A DNA stretch of 36,001 bases from Streptomyces celluloflavus (GTDB lineage Bacteria > Actinomycetota > Actinomycetes > Streptomycetales > Streptomycetaceae). Below are positions 16,905 to 25,478 of the stretch, piece after piece (position 1 is the stretch's first letter; each line of letters begins with the position of its first letter). The translations under genes and the position numbers were made by a program. Under the pieces are notes generated by a model. The model worked only from the letters and a program-made list of their open reading frames with translations, ran no database searches and was not told the origin of the DNA. Location of the stretch: contig JOEL01000059.1 of NCBI GenBank assembly GCA_000720995.1, positions 1 to 36,001 on the forward strand, read 5' to 3'.

Positions 16905-16998
16905 GCCACGGCCTTCGTGCTGAACATGCGTGTCCTTGGTCGGAGCACATGATCAACCGAAGGCGACTTCCCCGACCGGCGAATGCCCGTCCGGGCGA

Positions 16999-17406
16999 TC
17001 AAGTTCGGAGCGACGTTCGAGGCCAGTCCATGGGCATCGGTCCTACGCAGCACGCAGCACACGGTGCCGGTTCGGGGCGCAGATATCGGCCCCAGACCTG
17101 GGCCTTTCGGTATGGCCCGGCCCCGTCACAGTCGTATTGCGGGGCGTCGAAGGTGACCCAGTACGCCAACTCGCCGTCGTGTGCACGTACGTGCTCTACG
17201 GGCTCGGGGGCACCCATCGCGTCAATCATCCCCGTGAACTCGATCTGCCAGGGTCCGTCCCACTCCGGATCACGGACCACTGTGACCCGGCTGCCTGCGG
17301 GCAACGCCTTCGTGGGCCACTCCTCAAGCAGGGAACAGCCCTTGACGAGTTCGACAGCCAGCCGATCACGCGAGGTCGACGAGTCGGAAGAGGGAGAAAC
17401 GGTCAC
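16999..17406 (-). CDS. Passenger protein of element A (annotated in relatives as FeoA-like)
   Basis: A 135-residue protein starting at GTG 17406, between the transposase gene and the right end of the IS. The core GSRVTVVRDPEWDGPWQIEFTG is a small beta-barrel-like segment, followed by ELAYWVTFDAPQYDCDGAGPYRKAQVWGRYL. I recall homologues carrying the label ferrous iron transport protein A, probably from weak SH3-barrel similarity; a real iron-transport role is doubtful. Lying inside the terminal repeats, it moves with the IS and may be an accessory transposition or regulatory protein (inference). Confidence 0.65.
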   Translation of the reverse strand: MTVSPSSDSSTSRDRLAVELVKGCSLLEEWPTKALPAGSRVTVVRDPEWDGPWQIEFTGMIDAMGAPEPVEHVRAHDGELAYWVTFDAPQYDCDGAGPYRKAQVWGRYLRPEPAPCAACCVGPMPMDWPRTSLRT

Positions 17407-17458
17407 GCACCTCAGCTTCCCTGCAAAGCAACCTCACCGCCACAGGTTAAATGCCAAG

Positions 17459-17463
17459 CTGAG
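17459..17463. repeat. Target-site copy 2 (CTGAG), between elements A and B
   Basis: This pentamer is shared by the right flank of element A and the left flank of element B. The two elements are separated by nothing else. Confidence 0.75.
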
Positions 17464-17582
17464 TACGTGTTTCTCAACTCGGAGCGTCGAAGATGCGTGG
17501 CGGGCGGCAGTGGGCGTTAGGCAGGAGAATGTGACGGATAGCCACGCGGACGCCGGCGGGGGCACGAAGGTGCGCGGTGGTA

Positions 17583-18326
17583 TCAGCCGCGGTCGCGTAT
17601 CAGGGCGAGGGCGCCGCTGCGGCGGCCGTGCACCGTTACGAGGGTCTGTGCCATGCCCAGCAGGACGACCAGCACCACGACACCCAGCGAGGGCACGCTG
17701 TCGATGGGGAGCGTGTAGGCCATTACCACGCGGGCGATGGCGTCGATGAGGAAGGCAATTCCCCATGCCGCACTGGCCACTTGCATCCATCGGCGGACGA
17801 CGGGGGTGCTGTGCCAAAGACCGTTTAGGCGTTGCGCCGTGCCAGTCGGAGTGACTTTGATGGCCACGTCCAGGAGGAAGGGGCGGGCCATCGCCAGGGA
17901 GCCGAGGATCCACAGGCCCAGCGCCGCGGTGACCCAGCTCTCCCGTGCCAGCAGTGCTCGGGGGTCACCGGTGACCATGGCGACGAGTACCGAGAGCATC
18001 ATCGCAGCGATCACGAACATTGCGGTCGGATCCGCGCGCCGCTGTCGCACCCACGTCATGAGGACGCTGGCAAGCGGGGCTATGCCCGCGAGAACCAACG
18101 ACAGCCACTGATCGATCCCCGCGGCCCGGCTCCCGTAGAACACCGCGAGCGGAATCGCCACATCAAGCGCCAGCGCCGTCCATGCTTGTGCCCCTGACGG
18201 TTCCGACCCCTCGGGGCGCCCGTGGGTGGCGGTGGTGCCACCATGGTGATCGTTGTTCGCGCCACCTGTTCCGTGCACTCTTAACTCCCCCTTGGCTGGT
18301 TCGGTGTCGTCGACGTGCGGGCTCAC
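17583..18326 (-). CDS. VC0807-like integral membrane protein
   Basis: A 247-residue protein with a hydrophilic His/Gly-rich N-terminus (1-45) and about six hydrophobic segments, beginning ALDVAIPLAVFYGSRAAG. Segments such as SWVTAALGLWILGSLAMARPFLLDVAIK match the VC0807 group of putative membrane proteins as I remember it. The start is GTG 18326, whose GTGA overlaps the stop of the TetR gene, so the two are one operon. It may be an efflux or intermembrane protein repressed by the TetR regulator; the substrate is unknown. Confidence 0.7.
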   Translation of the reverse strand: MSPHVDDTEPAKGELRVHGTGGANNDHHGGTTATHGRPEGSEPSGAQAWTALALDVAIPLAVFYGSRAAGIDQWLSLVLAGIAPLASVLMTWVRQRRADPTAMFVIAAMMLSVLVAMVTGDPRALLARESWVTAALGLWILGSLAMARPFLLDVAIKVTPTGTAQRLNGLWHSTPVVRRWMQVASAAWGIAFLIDAIARVVMAYTLPIDSVPSLGVVVLVVLLGMAQTLVTVHGRRSGALALIRDRG

Positions 18327-18961
18327 GCCCGCACCCTCGCCGTTGCTCGGTCGAACAGCTCCACCAGATCGCGGGCGTAGCCGTCCAGGTCGAGGTCGCC
18401 AATCGCGTTCAGTTGCGGTCCGATCGCGTCGATCGCCGCGCGGATCGACATGGCCATGGTGCGGGTGTTGAACTCGACGAACTGGCCCTGCTCCTGGCCG
18501 CGTTGCAGGATGTCCTGCAGCGGGGCGAGGCTGTCGCCGTAGACCGACGCGTCGAGCGGCAGAAGCCGGGAGCGGCCGTCCTCGTCGGTGAAGTTCATCG
18601 CGATCGCCACCAGCGCCTTGACCCGCTCGCGGTGACTGCCGATGTATTCGACATTGGCCTCGATGTACGCCCGCAACTCATCAGCAGGTGTGTGCTCTTG
18701 GCGTGATCGCGCGGCCATGAACTCCGCCCCTTGCTTCGTGACCACGGCGAGGACCTCATGGATCAACGCGTCACGCGTGGCGAAGTGGTAGAAGATCGCC
18801 TGCTTGGTGATCCCCGCCCGCCGCGCGATCTCGGCCAGCGACGCCCGGTGCAACCCCACGTCCGCGATGGCCTCGATCGCACAGTCCACCAACTGCGCCC
18901 GCCGCGCCTCTTCGATGAAGGTTCTCTCTTGTTTACCGCTTGCTCGATTTTTTGACCGCAC
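18323..18961 (-). CDS. TetR-family transcriptional regulator
   Basis: A 212-residue regulator with the TetR_N domain at about 20-65: AQLVDCAIEAIADVGLHRASLAEIARRAGITKQAIFYHFATRDALIHEV. A variable C-terminal ligand domain follows. I chose GTG 18961 (VRSKNRAS); a longer frame to 19012 lacks support. The start lies inside an inverted repeat and is preceded by TACGTT at -10 distance, so the mRNA may be leaderless and self-repressed. It probably controls itself and the coupled membrane protein. The nested IS5-like element begins only about 70 bp upstream. Confidence 0.85.
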   Translation of the reverse strand: MRSKNRASGKQERTFIEEARRAQLVDCAIEAIADVGLHRASLAEIARRAGITKQAIFYHFATRDALIHEVLAVVTKQGAEFMAARSRQEHTPADELRAYIEANVEYIGSHRERVKALVAIAMNFTDEDGRSRLLPLDASVYGDSLAPLQDILQRGQEQGQFVEFNTRTMAMSIRAAIDAIGPQLNAIGDLDLDGYARDLVELFDRATARVRA

Positions 18962-18968
18962 GGTAAAA
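18951..18968. promoter_or_regulatory. Candidate TetR operator over the tetR start
   Basis: TTTGACCG-CA-CGGTAAAA is an inverted repeat with 7 of 8 paired positions. A further half-site TTTACCG lies at 18932-18938 inside the gene. Its location over the start codon and next to the TACGTT box fits autorepression. Confidence 0.5.
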
Positions 18969-19029
18969 ACGTAGCATGCGCGCTCCAGCTTTGCGACGGA
19001 TCCACATAGCATCGCGGCGTTCGAACGCG

Positions 19030-19905
19030 TCTAACCGCCGGCCGGCGCCGGGTTCCTTGGCCAGCTGGGGGTGGCGCCTTTCCGGGCGAGGCGCCTGGTC
19101 ATGAGGGTGATGGCTGCCCAGGTGATCAGCGTCTCGGAGTGTTGAACGAGCCGTTCGTAGTCCCGGGCGTGTCGGCGCGCGTGCATCATCCACGCAAGAC
19201 TGCGTTCGACGACCCACCGACGAGGGAGTACGACGAAGCCGGAGGCGTCCTTGGGTCGGCTGACCGGCTTGATCGTGAGGTTGAGGTGCTGTTTCGCCCA
19301 GTCGACGAGCTTGCCGGCATAGGCGGAGTCGGCCCAGACGATGGTGATCTCGGGGTGCATGAGGCGGAGGCGGAAGAGGACTTCCTTGGCGGCGGCGCTG
19401 TCGTGCAGGTCGGCCGGGGTGACCATGACCAGCAGCGGCAGGCCGCGGGTGTCGACGACGATGTGGCGCTTGCGGCCGTTGATCTTCTTGCCCGCGTCGT
19501 AGCCGCGGGAGTCGCGGCCGACGGTCTCGGCTGCCTTGACCGACTGGGAGTCGATGACGGTGGCGACCGCGCGGGGGCCTTTGCCCATCTCGCGGCGGAT
19601 CCGGCTGGCCAGCGCGTCGCGGATCTGCCCGATGACGCCGGCGGCGGCCCACCGGGCCATGAAGCCCCAGACTGTGCGTCATGGCGGGAAGTCCGCGGGG
19701 AGGGCCCGCCATTTGCAGCCGGTGTCCACGACGTAGCGGATGGCGTCGACGATCTCGCGTCGCGGGTGCTTCTCCGGCCGTCCGCCCGCGAGCGTCTCGC
19801 AGGCTGGGGTCGGCAACAGCGGTTCGATCAGGGCCCATTCGGCGTTGGTGGTGTCGGAGGGATAGCGGCGCTTGCGCATGGCGGGCTCCCTCCGGTGGCG
19901 GTTGG
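19030..19905. mobile_element. IS5-like insertion nested in element B (ends approximate)
   Basis: About 0.88 kb holding a single transposase gene. Possible terminal repeats are CTAACCGCCGGCCGG at the left and CCAACCGCCACCGG read inward from the right, but they are short and imperfect and I cannot see a target duplication. It lies between the tetR promoter and the racP terminator, where insertion would be harmless. Confidence 0.5.
19031..19879 (-). pseudogene. IS5-family transposase with an internal stop codon
   Basis: ATG 19879 starts MRKRRYPSDTTNAEWALIEPLLP, the standard IS5 N-terminus. After CKWRALPADFPP a TGA (19681-19679) stands where Trp (TGG) is expected before RTVWGFMARW. The frame then continues unchanged to a TAG at 19031. 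The catalytic domain is present: DSQSVKAAETVG, GRKRHIVVDTRGLPLLVMVTPADLHD (second Asp) and VVERSLAWMMHARR (Glu). One substitution therefore inactivates an otherwise complete 282-codon gene. It is not the obvious mover of element B, since its own ends lie inside it. Confidence 0.85.
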
Positions 19906-19941
19906 GGCGGGGCGCCCGGCCCTTGGCCGGGCGCCCCGCCC
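19905..19941 (-). terminator. Strong hairpin terminator after racP
   Basis: GGGCGGGGCGCCCGGCC and its exact complement form a 17-bp perfect stem with a 3-nt loop (CTT). It begins 9 bp past the racP stop codon on the minus strand. There is no U-run, as is common for streptomycete terminators. Confidence 0.75.
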
Positions 19942-19949
19942 GTTGGTGG

Positions 19950-20368
19950 TCAGGAAGAGACGACGAGGTCGAGGGTGGACTCGATCGAGTTGAGCTGGGC
20001 GATGATGTGCTTCACCCACTTGTCGCTCGGGTGGGCGGCAGCGTGCGGAGCAACGGTGCCGGTGATGAACCGGCGGAACTCGGTGAGCTTCTCGGTGAGC
20101 ACGGCCCTCTCGTATGCCTGAAGGGCGGCCAACTCCGCGCCGAGCTGATAGCCATCGGCCCTGGTCCAGATCAGCGGGGCCAGCCGTTGGCGGCGATGAT
20201 GTCGCGGAAGGCCGCAAGCCCGGAGCGGACCTGGCTGGGGGACAGTCCGCTGGCGCGGACCAGCTGAGGGAACAGCAGCCCGGCGGGCCGGGCCTCGAAC
20301 AGCACGAACCGAAGGGTGTCCGCATGCCGCTGGGCGGCCTCGCCCCGTCGCCGTGAGGCGCGGGGCAT
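19950..20368 (-). pseudogene. racP: racP-like gene with a one-base deletion
   Basis: ATG 20368 opens MPRASRRRG..AAQRHADTLRFVLF, followed by FPQLVRASGLSPSQVRSGLAAFRDII, a winged-helix-like block. The frame stops at NGWPR, but shifting by one base at the four-C run (20176-20179 on the plus strand) restores LIWTRADGYQLGAELAAL and the tail KLTEFRRFITGTVAPHAA...KWVKHIIAQLNSIESTLDLVVSS, ending at 19950. Adding one base gives 139 residues, which fits RacP proteins of Streptomyces as I remember them. The start is 2 bp past the DUF6192 stop, so the two genes are coupled. The deletion could be real or a sequencing error. Function unknown; DNA binding is likely. Confidence 0.75.
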
Positions 20369-20370
20369 CC

Positions 20371-21381
20371 TCACTCGCCTCGCAGCATGCGGGCGAGCTC
20401 GCCGTCCATGTCGACCTTGCCGGTGTCGACCGCAGTCTCGATCCAGTCCAGCGTCGCTCGGACCTTGGCGATGTTCTCGTGCACGATGGTGCGTTCGTCC
20501 TCGCCCAGTGTGCGGTCCCGCAGGCCGGGAACGGCCCGGCCGGCCGCGGTCACGAAGGAGTGGCAGGCGGTGACCAGGTCCAAGAACTCCACACTGCGGT
20601 CGATGTGACGGACTGCTGGCGCGACCGGGCTGGTGTCCTCGAAGTGCTCGCGGGCCTGTCGGCCCCGCTCGACCTGGGCATGGTTGACCTGGAGCCGGGC
20701 GGTGTCGTCGCTCATCGCTTTGAACGCGACGTCTGGACGCCGCAGCAGGCCGGTGGTCACCTGGGCGGCGACGTGGTCGTCCCGGGTGAACTCCTCCACC
20801 ACTCGGACCCTGTCCTCCGGCTTGACCTGGGCGGCGACCGCTGGCCGCCTCAGGAAGTCGGTGGTGACCACCGCGGCGACTTCCTCGTCCCGGGCCAAGG
20901 TGTGGATCGCGGTGATCTTCTCCTGCGGTGAGGTGGGGTTCTCCACCTGTCGGCCGACGCGCCGGTTGGCGTCGTCGACCGTCCACCGCTTCTTGCCCTC
21001 CGGCGGGGTCTTGATCGAGGCGAACCGCTCTTCCTCGCCAGGAATGCTGCCCAGGACCCGGTGAACGGTGAACGACACCCCGGCCTGACGATGTTCCTTC
21101 GGCCAACGCGACGCTGTCCACCGCGCGTTCTCCACCGTGGTGCGGCGCAACCCGATGTCCTCCGCCAGCCGGGTCAGGGCCTGCCGGACGGTGAACAGGT
21201 CCCGTCCCGGCAAGGCTTCCCGGCCGTCGTCGGCCCCACGCATCGGTTCGATCTCCAAGGCGCGATCGCCGATCGTGAACTGTCCCTGAGTCTGCTGTTC
21301 AACCACTTGCCGCAGCTCGGCCACGATCTGCTCGTAACGCTGGTGGCTGACGTTTCCGACCTTCTCGGTTTCCTCCGACAT
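20371..21381 (-). CDS. DUF6192-family protein
   Basis: A 336-residue protein starting at ATG 21381 (MSEETEKVGNVSHQRYEQIVAEL), preceded by AGGGTGG; an alternative GTG at 21393 adds four residues. Segments are QFTIGDRALEIEPM, then a helix-turn-helix-like block FTVRQALTRLAEDIGLRRTTVENARWTASRWP. A region with twice-repeated VAAxVTTxxLRRPxVA (about 165-220) follows, and the C-terminal block is IAKVRATLDWIETAVDTG..DMDGELARMLRGE. The fold of the first part is reminiscent of ParB/KorB-type DNA-binding proteins, but that is only an impression. It is coupled to racP and ends in a strong terminator, so the pair is a closed two-gene operon in element B. Confidence 0.8.
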   Translation of the reverse strand: MSEETEKVGNVSHQRYEQIVAELRQVVEQQTQGQFTIGDRALEIEPMRGADDGREALPGRDLFTVRQALTRLAEDIGLRRTTVENARWTASRWPKEHRQAGVSFTVHRVLGSIPGEEERFASIKTPPEGKKRWTVDDANRRVGRQVENPTSPQEKITAIHTLARDEEVAAVVTTDFLRRPAVAAQVKPEDRVRVVEEFTRDDHVAAQVTTGLLRRPDVAFKAMSDDTARLQVNHAQVERGRQAREHFEDTSPVAPAVRHIDRSVEFLDLVTACHSFVTAAGRAVPGLRDRTLGEDERTIVHENIAKVRATLDWIETAVDTGKVDMDGELARMLRGE

Positions 21382-21544
21382 GGTGTTCACCACCCTGCGG
21401 GCCGCCGCACGGTCCCGAAGTCCATGACGTGGACACGACCCGCTTGAAACCGAGAGTCAAACCGCAAATCGGAAGATCGCAACGAGTGATTGCAAATGAC
21501 CGAATGGTGAACGAAATTGGCTCTCGGAGGCGTTCGTTCAGTGG

Positions 21545-21859
21545 TTACTGTGACCGTTCGGCGAACGATTCCTTCCGCCGCCTCCAGGACCTCACGACGC
21601 ACTGCCGCGAGTAGAACACGGCGTCCGAGCGGCGGTCGACGCCGGCCACCCAACGAGCCCCGCACTCGGGACACTCGACCTCACCGACACCGCCCTGTAC
21701 GGCTGCCAGCCGCTTCCGCAACCGCCGTTCCGTACGCCACTGCCTGGCACGACATGCCGACGAACAGAACGACGCATCAGGCCGGGCGCTCGGCCGAAGG
21801 CGTTCACCACAAGCCCGACAGTTCCTCTCCCCGGCCCGCCCGGTGCCCTTGAACACCAC
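21545..21859 (-). CDS. Small protein with two zinc-finger-like motifs
   Basis: A 104-residue basic protein starting at GTG 21859. It has CRACGERL followed 14 residues on by CSSACRARQWR, and later CPECGARW followed by CVVRSWRRR. The first set has the form C-x2-C...C-x3-C, typical of DNA-binding zinc ribbons; the second set lacks one ligand. Both halves end in Arg-rich helices. It lies just inside the right end of element B, upstream of and in the same direction as the DUF6192-racP operon. It could bind the element's end or its promoter (inference). Confidence 0.6.
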   Translation of the reverse strand: MVFKGTGRAGERNCRACGERLRPSARPDASFCSSACRARQWRTERRLRKRLAAVQGGVGEVECPECGARWVAGVDRRSDAVFYSRQCVVRSWRRRKESFAERSQ

Positions 21860-21908
21860 GCCAGCGTAGGACCCAAGGCTACTCGGAACCGGGCATCAGA
21901 AACACGTA

Positions 21909-21913
21909 CTGAG
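21909..21913. repeat. Target-site copy 3 (CTGAG), right of element B
   Basis: Third copy of CTGAG. The following base completes codon AGC, and the UvrA-like reading frame resumes. Confidence 0.75.
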
Positions 21914-23117
21914 CGATGTCTGCTACGTGTTCGACGAGCCGAGCGCCGGTCTGCATCCGCACGACGTCCACCGTCTGCTCACTCTGCTCACGCAGTTGCG
22001 CGACGCACACAACACGGTGCTCGTCGTCGAGCACCACCCGGCCGTCATCGCCGCCGCCGACCACATCATCGACCTCGGCCCCGGCGCGGGCACCGACGGC
22101 GGGCTCATCCAGTTCGAGGGCACACCCGCCGAGATCGGCGCGACACGCACGGCAACAGGCCGGATGCTGCACACCCGCATCCGGGTCAACGACCGCCCGC
22201 GCACCGCGCGCGAGGTGGTGACGATCAGCCACGCCACCGCGCACAATCTCCACGGCATCACCGTGGACGTCCCACTCCGAGTGCTCACCGCGGTCACGGG
22301 TGTCGCCGGCTCGGGCAAGAGCACCCTGATCGCCTCGGAGCTGCCGCGCCAACACCCCGGCTTCACGGTCATCGGGCAGGTGCCGCTGCACGGTGGAATC
22401 CGATCGACGCCGGCGACCGTGCTCGACATCGCCGAGCCGGTTCGCGAGGCATTCAGCTACGCCACGGGGCTGCACCCCTCGTGGTTCAGCGCCAATTCGC
22501 GAGGCGCCTGCCCCGTGTGCAAGGGCAGAGGCATCGTCGTCACGGACCTGGCCTTCCTCGACGACGTGCGAACAACCTGCGAAGCCTGCGACGGCAGCCG
22601 CTTCAACCCCACTACCCTCGCCGCCGGACTCCACGGCCACACCATTGCCCAAACCCTGTCGATGAACGCCAGCCGGGCCAAGGACCTCTTCTCCGACCAC
22701 CCCGAGATCACCCGGCGACTCGCCTGGCTCGACCAGGTCGGGCTCGGCTACCTCACCATCGGACAGAGCCTCGACACCCTTTCCGGAGGAGAACGGCAAC
22801 GCCTCCTCCTCGCACGGCACCTCTCGACCACCGAGTCGGCTCACCAGCGGATCGTGCTCGACGAACCCACCGCAGGACTCCACGGAAACGACGTCGACGA
22901 CCTGCTGACGCTGCTCGACCGACTCGTCGACTCCGGCGCCACCGTCATCGCCATCGAACACAACCAGCGCGTCATCGCCCACGCCGACCATGTCATCGAC
23001 CTCGGCCCCGGCGCAGGCGCCGACGGCGGGCGCATCCTCTATCAGGGGCCACCTGCCGGCCTGATCGCCAGCCCCCACTCCCTGACCGGCCGGCACTTGC
23101 GCGACTTCGTGAGGTAG
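21914..23117 (+). pseudogene. UvrA-like drug-resistance ATPase (DrrC type), 3' part
   Basis: This resumes exactly where 15439 stops: joining the two gives 2304 bases, 767 residues plus stop. It carries Walker B of the first domain (YVFDEPSAGLHPHD) and the complete second ATPase: GVAGSGKSTLIAS, a zinc motif CPVCKGRG..CEACDGSRF, signature DTLSGGERQRLLLARHL and Walker B IVLDEPTAGLHGND. The fragment has no start codon or promoter of its own, although an internal GTG (21927 region) could in principle be used. No internal stops or frameshifts are seen, so separation from the 5' part appears recent. Confidence 0.9.
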
Positions 23118-23651
23118 GAGAGACAAGGGCGCAGCCCGTCCGGCCCGAGCACCACCGGCCCCGCGGGCTGCCGACCCGTCACCCCGGGCGTGGAGGCGGT
23201 GGGGCCACCGAGGCACGCGGTACCCCCGGAGAACGCCGCGAACTCCAACAACCGCCTGCGTCCGAACCGTTGCCCATGGGGACACCGGCGTTCCTCCCGT
23301 CCGGCCCGAAGCCGATCGCCTTGCCGGCGGCCGGTCTGGGCGTCCTCGCCGGCAGGACGGTGGAATCGCGCCGGTACGGGTGACACCGGCCGGTCCGGAG
23401 CGGGCGGTTCGGGGGCCGCTCGACGGACCGGTCGACAGCGGTGCGGAGGCCGGATCGAAGGGCGGTCCGAAGGACGGATCGAGACTGTCAGGGAGCCTGA
23501 CAAAGACGTCATTAGCGCTTCTAAGCTCGAAGAAGTCAAGGGCCCAGCGCATCTGACTTTCCCCCGCCCTGTCCCGGAACCGAGCCGGCCGGTCCGGGCG
23601 TGGGCCGTGCCCCCCCCTGATCCGCCCCCATGAACCCCGTACGGGAGAACC
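23118..23651. other. Regulatory intergenic region upstream of the drrAB-like operon
   Basis: No gene is supported over about 530 bp. The right half holds a palindrome (23486-23502) and, overlapping it, a plausible promoter: -35 CTGACA (23497-23502) and an AT-rich TCTAAGCT stretch about 18 bp on. This leaves a leader of about 125 bp before the ABC ATPase start. Confidence 0.5.
23486..23502. promoter_or_regulatory. Operator-like palindrome TGTCAGG-GAG-CCTGACA
   Basis: Perfect 7-bp arms with a 3-bp centre, overlapping the candidate -35 box of the drug-exporter operon. TetR- or MarR-type repressors of drug exporters commonly bind such sites; the MarR gene at 27128 or the TetR gene in element B are conceivable but unproven regulators. 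Confidence 0.5.
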
Positions 23652-24641
<990 letters not shown>

Positions 24642-24643
24642 CC

Positions 24644-25417
24644 ATGAAGGTGCTCAACGACACCCGCACCGCGTTCGCCCGCGAGCTGGGGCCCGAACTG
24701 CGCCAGCCGGTCGGCCTCCTCTTCACGATGCTGCTGCCCTTCCTCTTCCTCGCCCTCTTCGCTCCCCTGCTCCCCGGCATGAGCCCGGCGGGCGGGGACA
24801 CGGGCGCGGGCTCCCGCTGGCAGTGGTTCGCGCCCGGCATGCTCGTCCTGCTGGCACTCTCCGCCACCGCGGGAGCCGGGGCCTCCCTGCTCAACGAGAT
24901 GTCCTCGGGGACCTTCGAGCGGATGCTCGTGACCCCGCTCAACCGGGCCGCGATGCTCGTGGGGCGGGCCCTCAAAGAGGTCGTGATCCTGGTGACGCAA
25001 GCCCTGTTGATCCTCGCCCTGCTGCTGCCGACCGACTTCCGGCTCCGCCCGCTCGGCGCCCTGGCGGGCCTGGCGCTGCTGACCGTCTTCGGGATCGGGA
25101 TCGGCACGCTCTCCTTCACCCTGGCGCTCCACTCCCGTAAACAGCAGACCCTGTTCTACGGAGTGCAGCAGATGATCTTCTTCCCCCTGCTGCTGCTCTC
25201 CGGCGTCCTGCTACCCATCATCCAGACCTCGGCCCCCACCTGGCTCTACGTCCTGAGCCGGATCAATCCCGCGACCTATGTGGTCGAGGCCGAACGCGCC
25301 CTGTTCGACGGCCGGTTCGCCGAGACGAACGTGCTGTACGGGATCCTCGCGGCCATGGCCATCGCGGTGCTGGGGGTCGTCGCGGGCATCCGCGGTATGC
25401 GCAACGCCTCCGTGTGA
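24644..25417 (+). CDS. ABC-2 type permease (DrrB type)
   Basis: A 257-residue membrane protein with about six hydrophobic segments, starting MKVLNDTRTAFARELGPELRQPVGLLFTMLLPFLFLALF. The ABC-2 region includes MSSGTFERMLVTPLNRAAMLVGRALKE, the cytoplasmic coupling loop typical of DrrB/NodJ-like permeases, and the segment FPLLLLSGVLLPI. The gene follows the ATPase by 2 bp (TGACCATG), so they are co-translated. Together they should export a hydrophobic antibiotic across the cytoplasmic membrane. Confidence 0.92.
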   Translation: MKVLNDTRTAFARELGPELRQPVGLLFTMLLPFLFLALFAPLLPGMSPAGGDTGAGSRWQWFAPGMLVLLALSATAGAGASLLNEMSSGTFERMLVTPLNRAAMLVGRALKEVVILVTQALLILALLLPTDFRLRPLGALAGLALLTVFGIGIGTLSFTLALHSRKQQTLFYGVQQMIFFPLLLLSGVLLPIIQTSAPTWLYVLSRINPATYVVEAERALFDGRFAETNVLYGILAAMAIAVLGVVAGIRGMRNASV

Positions 25418-25478
25418 AACGCCGGCCCCCGAACCCACCCGCCGCCGCCCGAATCCGTACGCGAAGGAGCACCGCACC

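Larger units (their letters stand above)
15440..17458. mobile_element. Element A: 2019-bp insertion sequence with a passenger gene
   Basis: The left end CTTGATCTTTAACCTGTG (15440-15457) matches the inverted right end CTTGGCATTTAACCTGTG (17458-17441) at 15 of 18 positions. Direct repeats CTGAG flank it. It contains a frameshifted DDE transposase gene and a second small gene, both on the minus strand; the transposase TAA lies inside the left terminal repeat. The layout is compact, as in a complete IS. The transposase resembles the streptomycete NF041680-type group, related to IS701/IS4 DDE enzymes (recalled, not searched). Confidence 0.85.
17464..21908. mobile_element. Element B: 4.4-kb TIR-bounded element without an obvious transposase of its own
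   Basis: The left end TACGTGTTTCT (17464-17474) is the exact inverted repeat of the right end AGAAACACGTA (21898-21908); similarity stops after 11 bp. CTGAG flanks both ends. All its genes are on the minus strand: a VC0807-like membrane protein, a TetR regulator, a nested IS5-like copy, racP, a DUF6192 gene and a small zinc-finger gene. Apart from the nested IS5-like transposase, no DDE, serine or tyrosine recombinase is recognisable. It may be non-autonomous, moved by a transposase supplied in trans, or use an unrecognised system. Confidence 0.65.

Noticed and set aside
17464-21908. Element B as a Tn3-family transposon, because of the 5-bp flanking repeats
   Set aside because: Tn3 ends are about 38 bp and begin with GGGG; here the ends are 11 bp beginning TACGTG and there is no TnpA or resolvase.
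15440-21908. Elements A and B as one composite element
   Set aside because: Element A has its own matched inverted ends (15440 and 17458) and B has its own (17464 and 21908), with CTGAG between them; two separate units explain the ends better.
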